Positions 54,316 through 62,302 are shown, counted from the first letter of the stretch. The stretch is DNA of 62,302 bases from Caballeronia megalochromosomata (GCA_001580565.1 LRBF01000251.1:1-62302); one strand, 5' to 3'. Notes: generated by a model from the letters alone, not told the origin. Numbers and translations: made by a program.

Positions 54316-55026
54316 TCAATGACCCGCGCTTTGCCCACCGTCGACGTGCAGGATCTCGCCCGTCACGAAAGGCGCGGAATCGAGATACAGCACGGCGTTC
54401 GCGATGTCGCTCATCTCGCCCATTCTTCCCATCGGATGCAGGGCGCCGAGTGCTTCGTGCGTTTCGGGGGCGTGCATCGGCGACTTGATGATGCCGGGCG
54501 ACACCGCATTCGCGCGAATGCCCGACTTCGCATATTCGATCGCCAGGGACTTCGTCGCGGCGTTCAGGCCGCCCTTCGTCAGCGATGCCAGGACCGAAGG
54601 CACGCCGCTCACCGCATGATCGACGAGCGTCGTCGTGATGTTGACGATATGCCCGCTCTTGTTCTTTTCCATCTGCTCGATGGCGAGTTGCGTGACATGG
54701 AAGAAGCCGTTCAGGTTCACGTTCAGGAACGCGGCATAGTCTTCCTGCGTATATTGCGTGAAGGGCTTGGCGATGAAGATGCCGGCGTTGTTGACGAGCG
54801 TATCGATGCGGCCGAATTTTGCGATCGCTGCATCGACGACACGTTGCGCAGTGGCGCGATCGGCGATATCGCCCGCAACGGCGACGACGTTCGGATCGTC
54901 CGGTTGCTGAATGGAGCGGGCGGTTGCGACGACGCGATAACCTTGCGCGCGAAACGCGTTGACGATTTGCGCGCCGATGCCTTGCGATGCACCAGTAACG
55001 ATAGCGACCTTGTTTGCGTTGCTCAT
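54316..55026 (-). CDS. SDR family protein without the catalytic Tyr
   Basis: A 236-residue SDR-fold protein. The cofactor loop TGASQGIG (11-18) and NNAG (79-82) are intact. The YxxxK pair is not: the Lys is Lys151 in ASLTKGG, but the position four residues earlier is Ala147 instead of Tyr, and the usual catalytic Ser region reads NITTT. The DNA was re-read to confirm this. The fold should bind NAD(P), but the standard proton relay is missing, so it may use another mechanism or have a binding role. It is the first gene of a pair with the 4-OT-like tautomerase and divergent from the HAD dehalogenase. Confidence 0.85.
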   Translation of the reverse strand: MSNANKVAIVTGASQGIGAQIVNAFRAQGYRVVATARSIQQPDDPNVVAVAGDIADRATAQRVVDAAIAKFGRIDTLVNNAGIFIAKPFTQYTQEDYAAFLNVNLNGFFHVTQLAIEQMEKNKSGHIVNITTTLVDHAVSGVPSVLASLTKGGLNAATKSLAIEYAKSGIRANAVSPGIIKSPMHAPETHEALGALHPMGRMGEMSDIANAVLYLDSAPFVTGEILHVDGGQSAGH

Positions 55027-55210
55027 GATGAACCTCGAATGACGTTGATGTGGGGCCTGTTGCGGATCGGACCGTTGGCTCCGATGGCTCGTAATCTAGG
55101 CCTTTCGCGACGCGTTGCGTACACCCGCGATGGACAATCAGTCTTGCGCGCGAGGAACAAATGCGGCATGTGTAAATCGATCAGACGAATCACTTAGTGG
55201 GAGAAACGAC

Positions 55211-55933
55211 GTGACCTTGCATGACGTGAAGGCATTCGTGTTCGATGTATTCGGCACGGTGGTGGACTGGCGCGGCGGCGTCGCACGCGAGGCCGCGCCG
55301 TTCCTGCAACGCTATGGCGCTGCGGGCTCGCAGCCTGAGGCCTTCGCCGATGCATGGCGCAGCCGCTACGTGCCCGCGATGCGCAAAATCATCAGTGGCC
55401 AGCGGTCGTTCGTTCGGCTGGATGTGCTGCACCGCGAGAATCTGCTGGACGTGCTGCCGGAATTCGGTATCGATCCGAAGACCGTTCCTTCCGAAGCGCT
55501 GGACGAACTGAATCTCGCGTGGCATCGGCTCGATCCGTGGCCGGATTCCATCACAGGCCTGCAAAGGCTCAAGGCGCGCCATATCATCGCGCCGCTTTCG
55601 AACGGCAATATCAGGCTGATGGTGGATTTGGCGAAGCGCGCCGGCTTGCCGTGGGATGCGATTCTCGGCGCGGAGATCGCGCAGATTTACAAGCCCGATC
55701 CGCAGGCGTATCTGCGCACCGCCGAGGCGCTGATGCTGAAGCCGGAAGAAGTCTGTCTCGTCGCCGCGCATAACGACGATCTCGCCGCGGCAAGAAAGTG
55801 CGGCTTGCGCACTGCGTTCATTGCGCGTCCGTACGAGCGTGGGCCGGGTCAGACGGTCGATCTGAAAGCCGAGAGCGACTGGGATGTCGTCGCGAACGAC
55901 ATGAACGAACTGGCCGATGCCGTGGGCGCTTGA
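55211..55933 (+). CDS. Haloacid dehalogenase type II (HAD superfamily)
   Basis: A 240-residue L-2-haloacid dehalogenase-type protein. The nucleophile is Asp12 in FVFDVFGTVVDW; other landmarks are PLSNGNIRLM (substrate/phosphate loop), YKPDPQAY with the conserved Lys, and AAHNDDLAAARKCGL. The likely start is GTG 55211 with GGGAGAAA upstream; an earlier TTG at 55115 lacks a good ribosome site. It would release halide from 2-haloalkanoic acids or act on a related compound. It is divergent from the SDR-tautomerase pair and convergent with DUF1330. Confidence 0.87.
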   Translation: MTLHDVKAFVFDVFGTVVDWRGGVAREAAPFLQRYGAAGSQPEAFADAWRSRYVPAMRKIISGQRSFVRLDVLHRENLLDVLPEFGIDPKTVPSEALDELNLAWHRLDPWPDSITGLQRLKARHIIAPLSNGNIRLMVDLAKRAGLPWDAILGAEIAQIYKPDPQAYLRTAEALMLKPEEVCLVAAHNDDLAAARKCGLRTAFIARPYERGPGQTVDLKAESDWDVVANDMNELADAVGA

Positions 55934-55956
55934 GCGCCGCGAACATCGGCCAGTCA

Positions 55957-55996
55957 AGCAACGTCAGGCGACGTCGAGCAACGTTAAGCGACGCCT
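55957..55996. repeat. Two tandem 20-bp imperfect repeats
   Basis: AGCAACGTCAGGCGACGTCG (55957-55976) is followed directly by AGCAACGTTAAGCGACGCCT (55977-55996), 16 of 20 bases identical. The second copy spans the last codons and stop of the DUF1330 gene. A short GGCGC-TTGA-GCGCC hairpin (55925-55938) covers the neighbouring HAD stop. Confidence 0.7.
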
Positions 55997-56277
55997 TCGA
56001 CGATGCGGAAATCGCGCACCACGGCATCGCCCAGCACTTCCAGTGCGTGCTGATAGGTCGCGCTGTTATAGGCGGCGACCGCTGCAGCGAGCGAATCGTA
56101 TTCGATGACCACCGTGCGCTCGATGACGCCTTCGCCTTGCACCATCGACGCGACGCCGCGAACGAGAGGACGGCCACCGCCTTCGGCAATGGCTTGCGTT
56201 GCAATTTTCGCGTATTCGGCGACCTGCTCGGGCTTCATGATCTTCGTGTACGCGCTGACCCAATATCCTTTTGCCAT
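55984..56277 (-). CDS. DUF1330 domain-containing protein
   Basis: A 97-residue protein of the DUF1330 family, a ferredoxin-like fold. It begins MAKGYWVSAYTKIMKPEQVAEYA and contains ERTVVIEYDSLAAAVAAYNS and VVRDFRIVEG, all typical. GGAGA lies five bases before the Met encoded at 56277. The C-terminal end is made by the second of the two tandem repeats. Its function is unknown; family members often accompany catabolic genes. Confidence 0.85.
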   Translation of the reverse strand: MAKGYWVSAYTKIMKPEQVAEYAKIATQAIAEGGGRPLVRGVASMVQGEGVIERTVVIEYDSLAAAVAAYNSATYQHALEVLGDAVVRDFRIVEGVA

Positions 56278-56441
56278 CTGTATCTCCAGTGTTTGACGGG
56301 CGCTTTGCGCCATGTGGCGAACGCAACGCCCTTGCGTTCAGTCCGGCGGCCAGCATAGCAAATTCCCGGGCGCGGATCGCCGCGGGGCTCGCGCCGTCGA
56401 TTCAGCGCGTTTCGGTGAAAGGTGCTTTCTTGCGTTAGGGG

Positions 56442-56505
56442 TTAACCCGTGAGGGTCAGCGTCATAGACTGCTCTCACTGCTTCGAACGGCACAGTGTTC
56501 GAAGC
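56442..56505 (+). promoter_or_regulatory. Promoter and 5' leader hairpin of the DUF4148 gene
   Basis: A sigma70-like pair, TTAACC (56442-56447) and TAGACT (56465-56470) with a 17-bp spacer, fits a promoter. The -35 element is embedded in the palindrome GGGTTAACCC (56439-56448), a possible operator. The predicted transcript would begin just before a 9-bp hairpin, GCTTCGAAC (56480-56488) / GTTCGAAGC (56497-56505), about 30 bases upstream of the start codon. The rest of the 257-base gap back to 56278 shows nothing else clear. Confidence 0.45.
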
Positions 56506-56534
56506 CAGGCACCTCATAACACTGGAGTTTCATC

Positions 56535-56834
56535 ATGAAGTCGATCATCCGCGCAGCCATCGTCGCAACCGCTCTTGTCGTTCCTGTCGCTTCGTTCGCG
56601 CAAAGCCAGATCACGCGGGCTCAAGTGCGTGCGGAACTCGTGCAATTGCAGAGCGTCGGTTATCACGTCGGCGACGGCGATCAGGCGCATTATCCCGAAG
56701 CGATTCAGGCAGCCGAAGCGAAGCTCGCCGCACGCGATGGTGCCACGGCTTATGGCGGCGCGGCTAACGGCACGTCGCAGGCGGGCGGTGCGCGCGTGTC
56801 GCAATCCGACTGGAACGCCATGTACTCGCGCTAA
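56535..56834 (+). CDS. DUF4148 domain-containing exported protein
   Basis: A 99-residue exported protein. The signal peptide is MKSIIRAAIVATALVVPVASFAQ, and the mature part has the DUF4148 pattern ITRAQVRAELVQLQSVGYHVGDGD with a Gly/Ala/Ser-rich tail. The family is abundant in Burkholderiaceae and its function is unknown. TGGAGT precedes the ATG. It has its own promoter candidate and a terminator hairpin, so it is a single-gene unit. Confidence 0.9.
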   Translation: MKSIIRAAIVATALVVPVASFAQSQITRAQVRAELVQLQSVGYHVGDGDQAHYPEAIQAAEAKLAARDGATAYGGAANGTSQAGGARVSQSDWNAMYSR

Positions 56835-56842
56835 GGCGTGAG

Positions 56843-56876
56843 CACCTGAAGCGGGCCTTTATGTCCGCTTCAGGTG
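56843..56876. terminator. Bidirectional hairpin after DUF4148
   Basis: A 12-bp perfect inverted repeat, CACCTGAAGCGG (56843-56854) and CCGCTTCAGGTG (56865-56876), with a 10-base loop, occupies the gap between the DUF4148 stop and the convergent isocitrate-lyase-family stop. Confidence 0.7.
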
Positions 56877-56882
56877 AAGCAT

Positions 56883-57764
56883 TCAGTCCGCGGCGTATTT
56901 GCGGTCGAGTTCGTCGAAGAGCGGCTTGTTCACGAGCCGTTGACGTTCGGCGAAGGGCGCGACGACAGCCGGATCTTCATCGAGCCGTCCTTGCGATTGC
57001 AATGCGCCGAGCGCAGTCTGCATGCCGCGCACGGCGCTTTGCAATGCCGCGTTCGCATAGAGCACGAGACTGAAGCCCAGGCGCTCCAGATCTGCCCGAT
57101 CGGTCACGGGCGTCTTGCCGCCGATCACGATGTTGATGAGTTGCGGCGCATCGAGCAGCTTGGGCAGCGACGCGATTTGCTCCGGCGTTTCGATCGCTTC
57201 GACGAAGAGAATGTCGGCACCCGCTTCGACGAAGGCACGCGCGCGTTCGATCGCCGCCTCGAAGCCTTCCACCGCGCACGCATCGGTCCGCGCGATGATC
57301 TGAAAGTTATCGTCTTCGCGCGCATCCACCGCCGCGCGTATCTTGCCAACCATTTCGTTCGTCGAGATCACGGCCTTGCCCGCGAAATGGCCGCATTTTT
57401 TCGGCATCACCTGATCTTCGAGCTGAATCGCGTCGGCACCCGCGCGTTCCAGCGTGCGCACCGTATGACGTACGTTGAGCGCATTGCCGAAGCCCGTGTC
57501 CGCATCGACGATGAGCGGCACGTCGACAGCGTCGCGAATGCGCGAGGTATGCTCCGCGATTTCCGTCAGGCTGACGAAGCCGAGATCCGGCATGCCGAGC
57601 GACATGTTCGTCACGCCCGCGCCGGTGATGTAGATCGCTTCGAAACCCAGATCGGCCGCGACGCGCGCGCTCATTGCGTTGAAGGCGCCGGGCAGAAGCA
57701 GGGCGCTGCGCGCGTTGACCCGGTCGCGAAACGCGGCACGGCGGCGGGAAGAGGAAGTGGTCAT
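56883..57764 (-). CDS. Isocitrate lyase / PEP mutase family protein
   Basis: A 293-residue member of the isocitrate lyase/phosphoenolpyruvate mutase superfamily. The KKCGH motif with catalytic Cys124 is at residues 122-126 and the metal-binding DADTGFG at 87-93, as in C-C lyases of the methylisocitrate and dimethylmalate lyase type. Presence of the Cys loop favours lyase over PEP mutase or oxaloacetate decarboxylase. It lies 96 bases after the metal-dependent hydrolase gene on the same strand, so the two may act in one pathway ending in a 2-oxo acid plus a dicarboxylate. Confidence 0.87.
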   Translation of the reverse strand: MTTSSSRRRAAFRDRVNARSALLLPGAFNAMSARVAADLGFEAIYITGAGVTNMSLGMPDLGFVSLTEIAEHTSRIRDAVDVPLIVDADTGFGNALNVRHTVRTLERAGADAIQLEDQVMPKKCGHFAGKAVISTNEMVGKIRAAVDAREDDNFQIIARTDACAVEGFEAAIERARAFVEAGADILFVEAIETPEQIASLPKLLDAPQLINIVIGGKTPVTDRADLERLGFSLVLYANAALQSAVRGMQTALGALQSQGRLDEDPAVVAPFAERQRLVNKPLFDELDRKYAAD

Positions 57765-57860
57765 GGCTTCGGATCCGGTAAGTGAGTTCGCGTTCGGCGT
57801 CGATGTTAGGCCAGCGTCTGTAATGCTAACGCGCGCGGCGCTTCGATGCTCGTGCGCGCA

Positions 57861-58745
57861 TTACGCAAACCGGAACAGGGCGCGTGCCGAATCGCGCAAT
57901 ACGATGGTACGCAGCGATGCGTCCGGAATCCAGCGCGCGAGCGCATCGCGCGAGGCGTGGTAATCGATCAGCCTTTGATGCTGCGTATGCGGCCAGTCGC
58001 TGCCCCAGACGAGCCGCGCCGCGCCGAACGAATCGAGCAGGGCGGACGTGAGCGTCTGGCCGAGCGCCGTGCCGCTTTCGCCGTGGACGCTGCGGTAAGC
58101 CGCCGATAGCTTGACCCATACGCGCCCGTTTTTGGCCGTCGTCAGAAGATAGCGAAAGCCCGGATCGTCGACGCCGAAAGCGGGATCGGGGCGACCGAAA
58201 TGATCGACTACGATCGTGCAGCCCTGTTCCAGCAGCGGTGTGATGAGCATCGGCAAATCGACTGCATCGCGATGAATCTCGACATGCCATCCGAGCGCGT
58301 TGATGCGCGTAAACAATGCGCGCCAATGAGCGTCGCGCAGATCGGGCAGTGCGAGGCCGATCAGATTCAGCCGCATGCCGACCACACCATGCGCCGCGAG
58401 ATGTTGCAGTTCATCGTCGCCGATCGAAGGATCGATGACGGCCACCCCGCGAAAGCGTTGCGGATAGCGCCGCAGCACGTCGAGGAAAAATGAATTGTCC
58501 GTGCCCAGAAAGCTCGGCTGCACGAGCACCGCATGCGATACACCGTTCGCGCGCAAGTGCTCGGCATAGGCATCGAGCGTGGCGTCGTAGTCGGGTGCGT
58601 GACGACGATGCGGCGCGAGCGGAAGGCCGCGCACGAAGACATGCGCGTGACTATCGATCGCTTCGATGGCGGCGGGCGTCGAAGCGAGCCATGGCTCGTC
58701 GGCGAGCGTGGTGTGAAGTGAATGCGTCATGGATAGGTCAGACAT
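57861..58745 (-). CDS. Metal-dependent amidohydrolase (2-pyrone-dicarboxylate lactonase-like)
   Basis: A 294-residue TIM-barrel hydrolase of the amidohydrolase-2 group. The HxH metal motif is DSHAHVF (His33, His35), and the barrel ends with VWGSDWPHTQH carrying the last metal-site Asp. Similar enzymes hydrolyse lactones such as 2-pyrone-4,6-dicarboxylate. Two Met codons are possible: 58745, which overlaps the carrier stop by eight bases, or 58730; I prefer 58745 for the coupling. It lies between an MFS carrier and a lyase on the same strand. Confidence 0.85.
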   Translation of the reverse strand: MSDLSMTHSLHTTLADEPWLASTPAAIEAIDSHAHVFVRGLPLAPHRRHAPDYDATLDAYAEHLRANGVSHAVLVQPSFLGTDNSFFLDVLRRYPQRFRGVAVIDPSIGDDELQHLAAHGVVGMRLNLIGLALPDLRDAHWRALFTRINALGWHVEIHRDAVDLPMLITPLLEQGCTIVVDHFGRPDPAFGVDDPGFRYLLTTAKNGRVWVKLSAAYRSVHGESGTALGQTLTSALLDSFGAARLVWGSDWPHTQHQRLIDYHASRDALARWIPDASLRTIVLRDSARALFRFA

Positions 58746-60021
58746 GCGTGGGCGATTGCTCGCTCGATGCGGTTTTTGCGGGCACGGTAGCGATGCGGCG
58801 GCCCTTCGTTTCGGGCAACAGCAACGCGGCCACGACGACGAGTCCATACGCGATGCCCGCGTCGATGCCGAGCGCCTGTCCGATCGGCATTGAATTGCCC
58901 ATGTGCCCGACGAGCACTGGAAACACGGCGGAGACCACGCGTCCGAAGTTGTAGCAAAAGCCGACGCCCGTGCCGCGCACGCCTTGCGGATACAGTTCGT
59001 TGAAGAGCGCGCCCAGCGTCGCCGGAATGCCTGCGGAAAACAGACCGAGCGGGAAGCTCAGCATGAGCATCGCGATATCGCCGATCGGCAGGAACACATA
59101 GATGTTGACCGTGACCGCACAGCAGATCGCGAAAAGAATTACGTTTTTCCGGCGGCCGATCTTGTCCTGCAGCCACGCACTGACAAAACATCCGATGATG
59201 AACGCGGCGATCACGACGGCCAGGTAGCCGCCCGTGCCGAGCACCGAAAGATGGCGCTCGGTTTTGAGGTAAGTGGGCAGCCACGTCGTAATGGCGTGAT
59301 AACCGCCGTGCGCGCCGAGTCCGATCAATCCGCCGACGATCGTCGTGCGGAGCACCGAGGGATGAAAGATGCCGGCGAGGATCGAGAATGCGCCCTGGGG
59401 TTGCGCATGATCTCGTTCGTTGGATTTCGCTTCGCGCGGCGGCTCTTCGATATTGCGGCGCATATAGATGACGAGCAGCGCTGGAATGAGACCGATCGCG
59501 AACAGCACGCGCCAGGCCCAATCGGGTGAGACCCACGAGAACACGACCGTATAGAGCAGCACCGCGCCGGCCCAGCCGAAGCCCCATGCGCTTTGCACGA
59601 TGCCCATCGCCTTGCCGCGATGTTTCGCGCGAATCGTCTCGCTGAGCAATACCGCGCCGGCCGTCCATTCGCCGCCGAAGCCGAGTCCCTGAAGCGATTT
59701 GAGCACGAGCAGTTGCTCGAAATTCTGCGCGAAGGCGCTGAGAAACGTGAAGAGCGAGAACCACAGAACCGTCACCTGCAACGCCTTCACGCGCCCAATG
59801 CGATCGGAAAGCACGCCCGCGAACAGTCCGCCCAATGCGCCCGCAACGAGCGTCGCACCGCCGATCAGACCCGCTTGTCCTTTTCCGATACCCCATGTCG
59901 CGATGAGCGTCGGAATGACCAGACTGAATACCTGCGTGTCCACGCCATCGAGCGCCCAGCCTGCAAAGCATCCCCATAGCGTGCGTCTTTCCGCCGTGGA
60001 AATTTCACGGTACCAATTCAT
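58738..60021 (-). CDS. MFS transporter, aromatic acid:H+ symporter-like
   Basis: A 427-residue carrier with about 12 hydrophobic segments. The first helix region reads FAGWALDGVDTQVFSLVIP and the loop GVLSDRIGRVKAL is the MFS signature; the family takes up aromatic and other carboxylic acids. AGGAGA precedes the Met at 60021; the frame extends 18 codons upstream. It is the first gene of a run with a metal-dependent hydrolase and an isocitrate-lyase-family enzyme, and is divergent from a LysR regulator. Confidence 0.88.
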   Translation of the reverse strand: MNWYREISTAERRTLWGCFAGWALDGVDTQVFSLVIPTLIATWGIGKGQAGLIGGATLVAGALGGLFAGVLSDRIGRVKALQVTVLWFSLFTFLSAFAQNFEQLLVLKSLQGLGFGGEWTAGAVLLSETIRAKHRGKAMGIVQSAWGFGWAGAVLLYTVVFSWVSPDWAWRVLFAIGLIPALLVIYMRRNIEEPPREAKSNERDHAQPQGAFSILAGIFHPSVLRTTIVGGLIGLGAHGGYHAITTWLPTYLKTERHLSVLGTGGYLAVVIAAFIIGCFVSAWLQDKIGRRKNVILFAICCAVTVNIYVFLPIGDIAMLMLSFPLGLFSAGIPATLGALFNELYPQGVRGTGVGFCYNFGRVVSAVFPVLVGHMGNSMPIGQALGIDAGIAYGLVVVAALLLPETKGRRIATVPAKTASSEQSPTHV

Positions 60022-60102
60022 CTCGCGTCTCCTGTGCTGGCCTCGGGCCGGCTCTTGTTCAATATGCCACTGCATTCTAGAAACGAACGGCGCGCTCGCA
60101 TA

Positions 60103-60137
60103 CTATGGATACGTTCATCTTTCATAGCATTTTGATA
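60103..60137. promoter_or_regulatory. Candidate LysR operator region
   Basis: The 126-base gap between the MFS and LysR starts contains CTATG (60103-60107) and its complement CATAG (60123-60127), and an overlapping T-N11-A box with ATA/TAT arms (60125-60137). Both are placed as expected for autoregulation and divergent control by the LysR protein. Confidence 0.5.
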
Positions 60138-60147
60138 TGCTCGCTCC

Positions 60148-61029
60148 ATGGAGACGCGCAACCTCAAATACTTTCTCGCCGTGGTTGATGCAGGCAGCGT
60201 CACGCGCGCGGCCGAAGTGCTCGACATCGCGCAACCCGCGTTGAGCCAGTCGCTTTCACGCATGGAACGCGATCTGGGCGTGAAGCTTTTCGAGCGCACG
60301 CGCCGCGGCGCGCAATTGACAGCGGCGGGCGAGGCAATCGTCGAGGACATACGATTGAGCGTGGCGCGCATCGACGCCGCGTCGCATCGCGCACGCGAAA
60401 TCGGTGCGCAGCGCGGCGGGCGTCTCACGATAGGTTTTGCATCGGCGGCGCTCTTCAGTCTCTTGCCCCGGGCGATTGCTGCGCTGCGTGAGGAAGTGCC
60501 GAATGTCGAACTCATGCTCAGGGAAATGAGCAACGCGGAGCAGGCGAGCGCGCTGGAGAAAGGCACCATCGATATCGGTTTGCTGCATACGCCGGTCGCC
60601 GTGGGCGGGCGCATGCGTGAGAAGCTGATCGTCAGAGAGCGCTTGCTCGCCGTGCTGCCGTGCTCTTTTTCTATCGGCCATGATGGAAAGGTTGGCCTGA
60701 AAGATCTTTCCGACGCGGGGCTGGTGTGGTTTCCCAGCGAACAGTTACCGGTAGTCCGCGCGGGCATCCTGAGTGCTTTTCGTAAAGCGGGATGCGAGGC
60801 GAATGTCGTGCAGGACGCGAACCGCTCGTTGACGGTGCTCGCGTGCGTCGCGGCGGGATGCGGTGCATCGCTGCTGCCGCAATCGGTGACAGCGTTGCAG
60901 TTCGCCGGCGTGCGCTTTTGCGAGGTGCGCGACGGCGATAACCTGCCGCCTTTCGAACTCAGCGCAATATGGCCGATGCGCTCGCGTCCCACGCTTGCGG
61001 ACCGCTTCGCGGCCTTGCTCGAAGCATGA
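60148..61029 (+). CDS. LysR family transcriptional regulator
   Basis: A 293-residue LysR regulator. The helix-turn-helix is at about residues 1-60 (GSVTRAAEVLDIAQPALSQSLSRMERDLG), followed by the effector domain (GGRLTIGFASAALFSLLPRAIAAL). The opening METRNLKYFLAVVDAG resembles the CbbR/CatR-like group that controls aromatic-acid genes. It is divergent from the MFS-hydrolase-lyase run, its likely target, and is followed by an epoxide hydrolase gene on its own strand. Confidence 0.9.
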   Translation: METRNLKYFLAVVDAGSVTRAAEVLDIAQPALSQSLSRMERDLGVKLFERTRRGAQLTAAGEAIVEDIRLSVARIDAASHRAREIGAQRGGRLTIGFASAALFSLLPRAIAALREEVPNVELMLREMSNAEQASALEKGTIDIGLLHTPVAVGGRMREKLIVRERLLAVLPCSFSIGHDGKVGLKDLSDAGLVWFPSEQLPVVRAGILSAFRKAGCEANVVQDANRSLTVLACVAAGCGASLLPQSVTALQFAGVRFCEVRDGDNLPPFELSAIWPMRSRPTLADRFAALLEA

Positions 61030-61071
61030 GTGCGTCGCAAGATGCAGTCATGGCCCATTCCGGAGACACGC

Positions 61072-62250
61072 ATGAATGAACCGTCAAACGATCTGCCCCT
61101 GCCGGACGGCATTCGCGCGCGCATGATCGACAACGGCAATGGCCTTTCGATGCACGTGCTCGAAGCCGGATTCGACATGCCTGAGCGACCCTGCATCGTG
61201 CTCCTGCACGGCTTTCCCGAACTCGCCTATAGCTGGCGCAAGATCATGAAGCCGCTTGCGGATGCGGGTTTTTATGTCGTCGCGCCGGATCAGCGAGGTT
61301 ATGGACGCACGATCGGCGGCGCTGCTTTATTCGATACCGATCTCGACGAGTTCACCTTTCCGAACCTCGTGCGCGATGTGCTGGGTCTCGTGTCGGCGCT
61401 GGGTTATCGCAGGGTTGCATCGGTGATCGGCCATGACTTCGGCTCGCCCGTGGCCGCGTGGTGCGCACTGATTCGCCCTGACGTGTTCGCGTCCGTCGTG
61501 ATGATGAGCGCGCCCTTCGCGGGGCCGCCCGCGTTTGCGTTCAATACCGCAAAGGGCGATGCGAAACTCGCGCGCGTCGAGACGGCTTCATCGGTCATGG
61601 ATGAGGCGGTGGCGGGGCTTGCATCGCTCGATCCGCCGCGCATGCACTATCAATGGTATTACTCGGGCGCGCAGGCCAACGACGATATGTGGCATGCGCC
61701 GCAAGGACTCGGCGTTTTCTTGCGCGCGTATTACCACGTCAAGAGCGCGGACTGGACGGGCAATCATCCGCATCCGCTGGCATCCGTCACGGCAGATCAA
61801 CTTGCGATGCTGCCCACGTACTACGTGATGAATGCGGACGCGACGATGCCGCAGACCGTTGCGGAGCATATGCCTGGCGCCGATCAGATCGCGGCATGCG
61901 CGTGGCTGTCGGATCGGGATTTGAATGTCTACGCGAGCGAATACGCGCGGACCGGATTTCAGGGCGGATTGAACTGGTATCGCTGCGGCACCGACGCGCG
62001 TTATGCGGCTGCATTGCGGACCTGGTCGAGGCGGACGATCGATGTGCCGTCATGCTTTATCGCGGGTGCGAGTGATTGGGGCGTTTTTCAGCGCCCAGGC
62101 GACTTCGAAGCGATGCGCGTTCTCGCTTGCACTAATTTTCGTGCGACGCATCTGATCGAAGGGGCGGGGCATTGGGTGCAACAGGAACAGCCGAGGACGG
62201 TTGCGAGTCGGGTTTTGCGGTTTTTGCGGCAGGATGCGCCGGGTGTTTAA
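61072..62250 (+). CDS. Alpha/beta hydrolase, epoxide hydrolase family
   Basis: A 392-residue alpha/beta hydrolase. The oxyanion motif HGFP is at residues 46-49, and the nucleophile elbow is GHDFG at 120-124 with Asp122 as nucleophile, which marks epoxide hydrolases and haloalkane dehalogenases rather than serine esterases. The catalytic His is His367 in GAGHWVQQEQP. It has no signal peptide. GGAGA lies seven bases before ATG 61072; the frame opens 14 codons earlier just after the LysR stop. It may be co-transcribed with LysR, 42 bases apart. The remaining 52 bases to the window end hold nothing recognisable. Confidence 0.87.
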   Translation: MNEPSNDLPLPDGIRARMIDNGNGLSMHVLEAGFDMPERPCIVLLHGFPELAYSWRKIMKPLADAGFYVVAPDQRGYGRTIGGAALFDTDLDEFTFPNLVRDVLGLVSALGYRRVASVIGHDFGSPVAAWCALIRPDVFASVVMMSAPFAGPPAFAFNTAKGDAKLARVETASSVMDEAVAGLASLDPPRMHYQWYYSGAQANDDMWHAPQGLGVFLRAYYHVKSADWTGNHPHPLASVTADQLAMLPTYYVMNADATMPQTVAEHMPGADQIAACAWLSDRDLNVYASEYARTGFQGGLNWYRCGTDARYAAALRTWSRRTIDVPSCFIAGASDWGVFQRPGDFEAMRVLACTNFRATHLIEGAGHWVQQEQPRTVASRVLRFLRQDAPGV

Positions 62251-62302
62251 TGCGCGTGACACGCTTGTTTTGGGCTTTCGTTGGATCCCGTATTCGCGGT
62301 GG

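Overview
The window is about 62 kb of GC-rich DNA, densely packed on both strands. Its gene families (DUF4148, DUF3348, DUF802, DUF2894, many LysR/AraC/MFS catabolic modules) point to a Burkholderiaceae chromosome or chromid, most likely Paraburkholderia or Caballeronia; the genus is an inference. I see no rRNA, tRNA, insertion sequence, integrase or CRISPR array.

Layout. 0.1-4.2 kb: small enzymes (tautomerase, GFA-type zinc protein), a lipoprotein phosphoesterase, an acetyltransferase and an outer-membrane porin-like protein. 4.2-10.8 kb, minus strand: a membrane protein fused to a spermidine-synthase-like domain, then an exported sulfatase unit in the order formylglycine-generating enzyme, HAD lipoprotein, sulfatase, closed by a terminator. 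11.1-17.5 kb: a tightly overlapping MoxR-DUF58-DUF4381-VWA-VWA/TPR-BatD operon, followed by an exported Ntn amidohydrolase. 18.7-22.8 kb: DUF3348, a MotA/ZorA-like stator protein with a very long helical tail (DUF802), a MotB/ZorB-like OmpA protein and DUF2894. This is the strongest candidate for a poorly described system.

22.9-28.4 kb, minus strand: split transketolase, MFS carrier, SDR, LysR and an AhpD-like protein. 28.5-31.1 kb: a soluble four-PAS hybrid histidine kinase. 31.3-38.4 kb: a small acidic protein, an exported aldose epimerase, and a catabolic operon (MFS, arylmalonate-decarboxylase-like enzyme, dihydropyrimidinase, serine hydrolase) divergent from a GntR regulator. 38.4-39.8 kb: a GntP-family permease broken by a one-base frameshift.

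40.6-46.8 kb: AraC and MFS genes, then an ECF41 sigma factor with its usual carboxymuconolactone-decarboxylase-like partner, a cupin, a LysR gene preceded by a precise ECF41-type promoter, and an OsmC/Ohr protein. 46.7-52.2 kb: an AraC-linked catabolic operon (SDR, KstD-like flavoprotein, NIPSNAP protein, aromatic-acid-type MFS). 52.3-54.0 kb: periplasmic trehalase. 54.0-62.3 kb: small catabolic units (4-OT-like tautomerase plus an SDR lacking the catalytic Tyr, type II HAD dehalogenase, DUF1330, DUF4148, PEP mutase/isocitrate lyase family, metal-dependent hydrolase, MFS) and a LysR-epoxide hydrolase pair.

Most catabolic units share one design: a regulator transcribed divergently from an MFS carrier and one to three enzymes. 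Substrates cannot be assigned from sequence alone.
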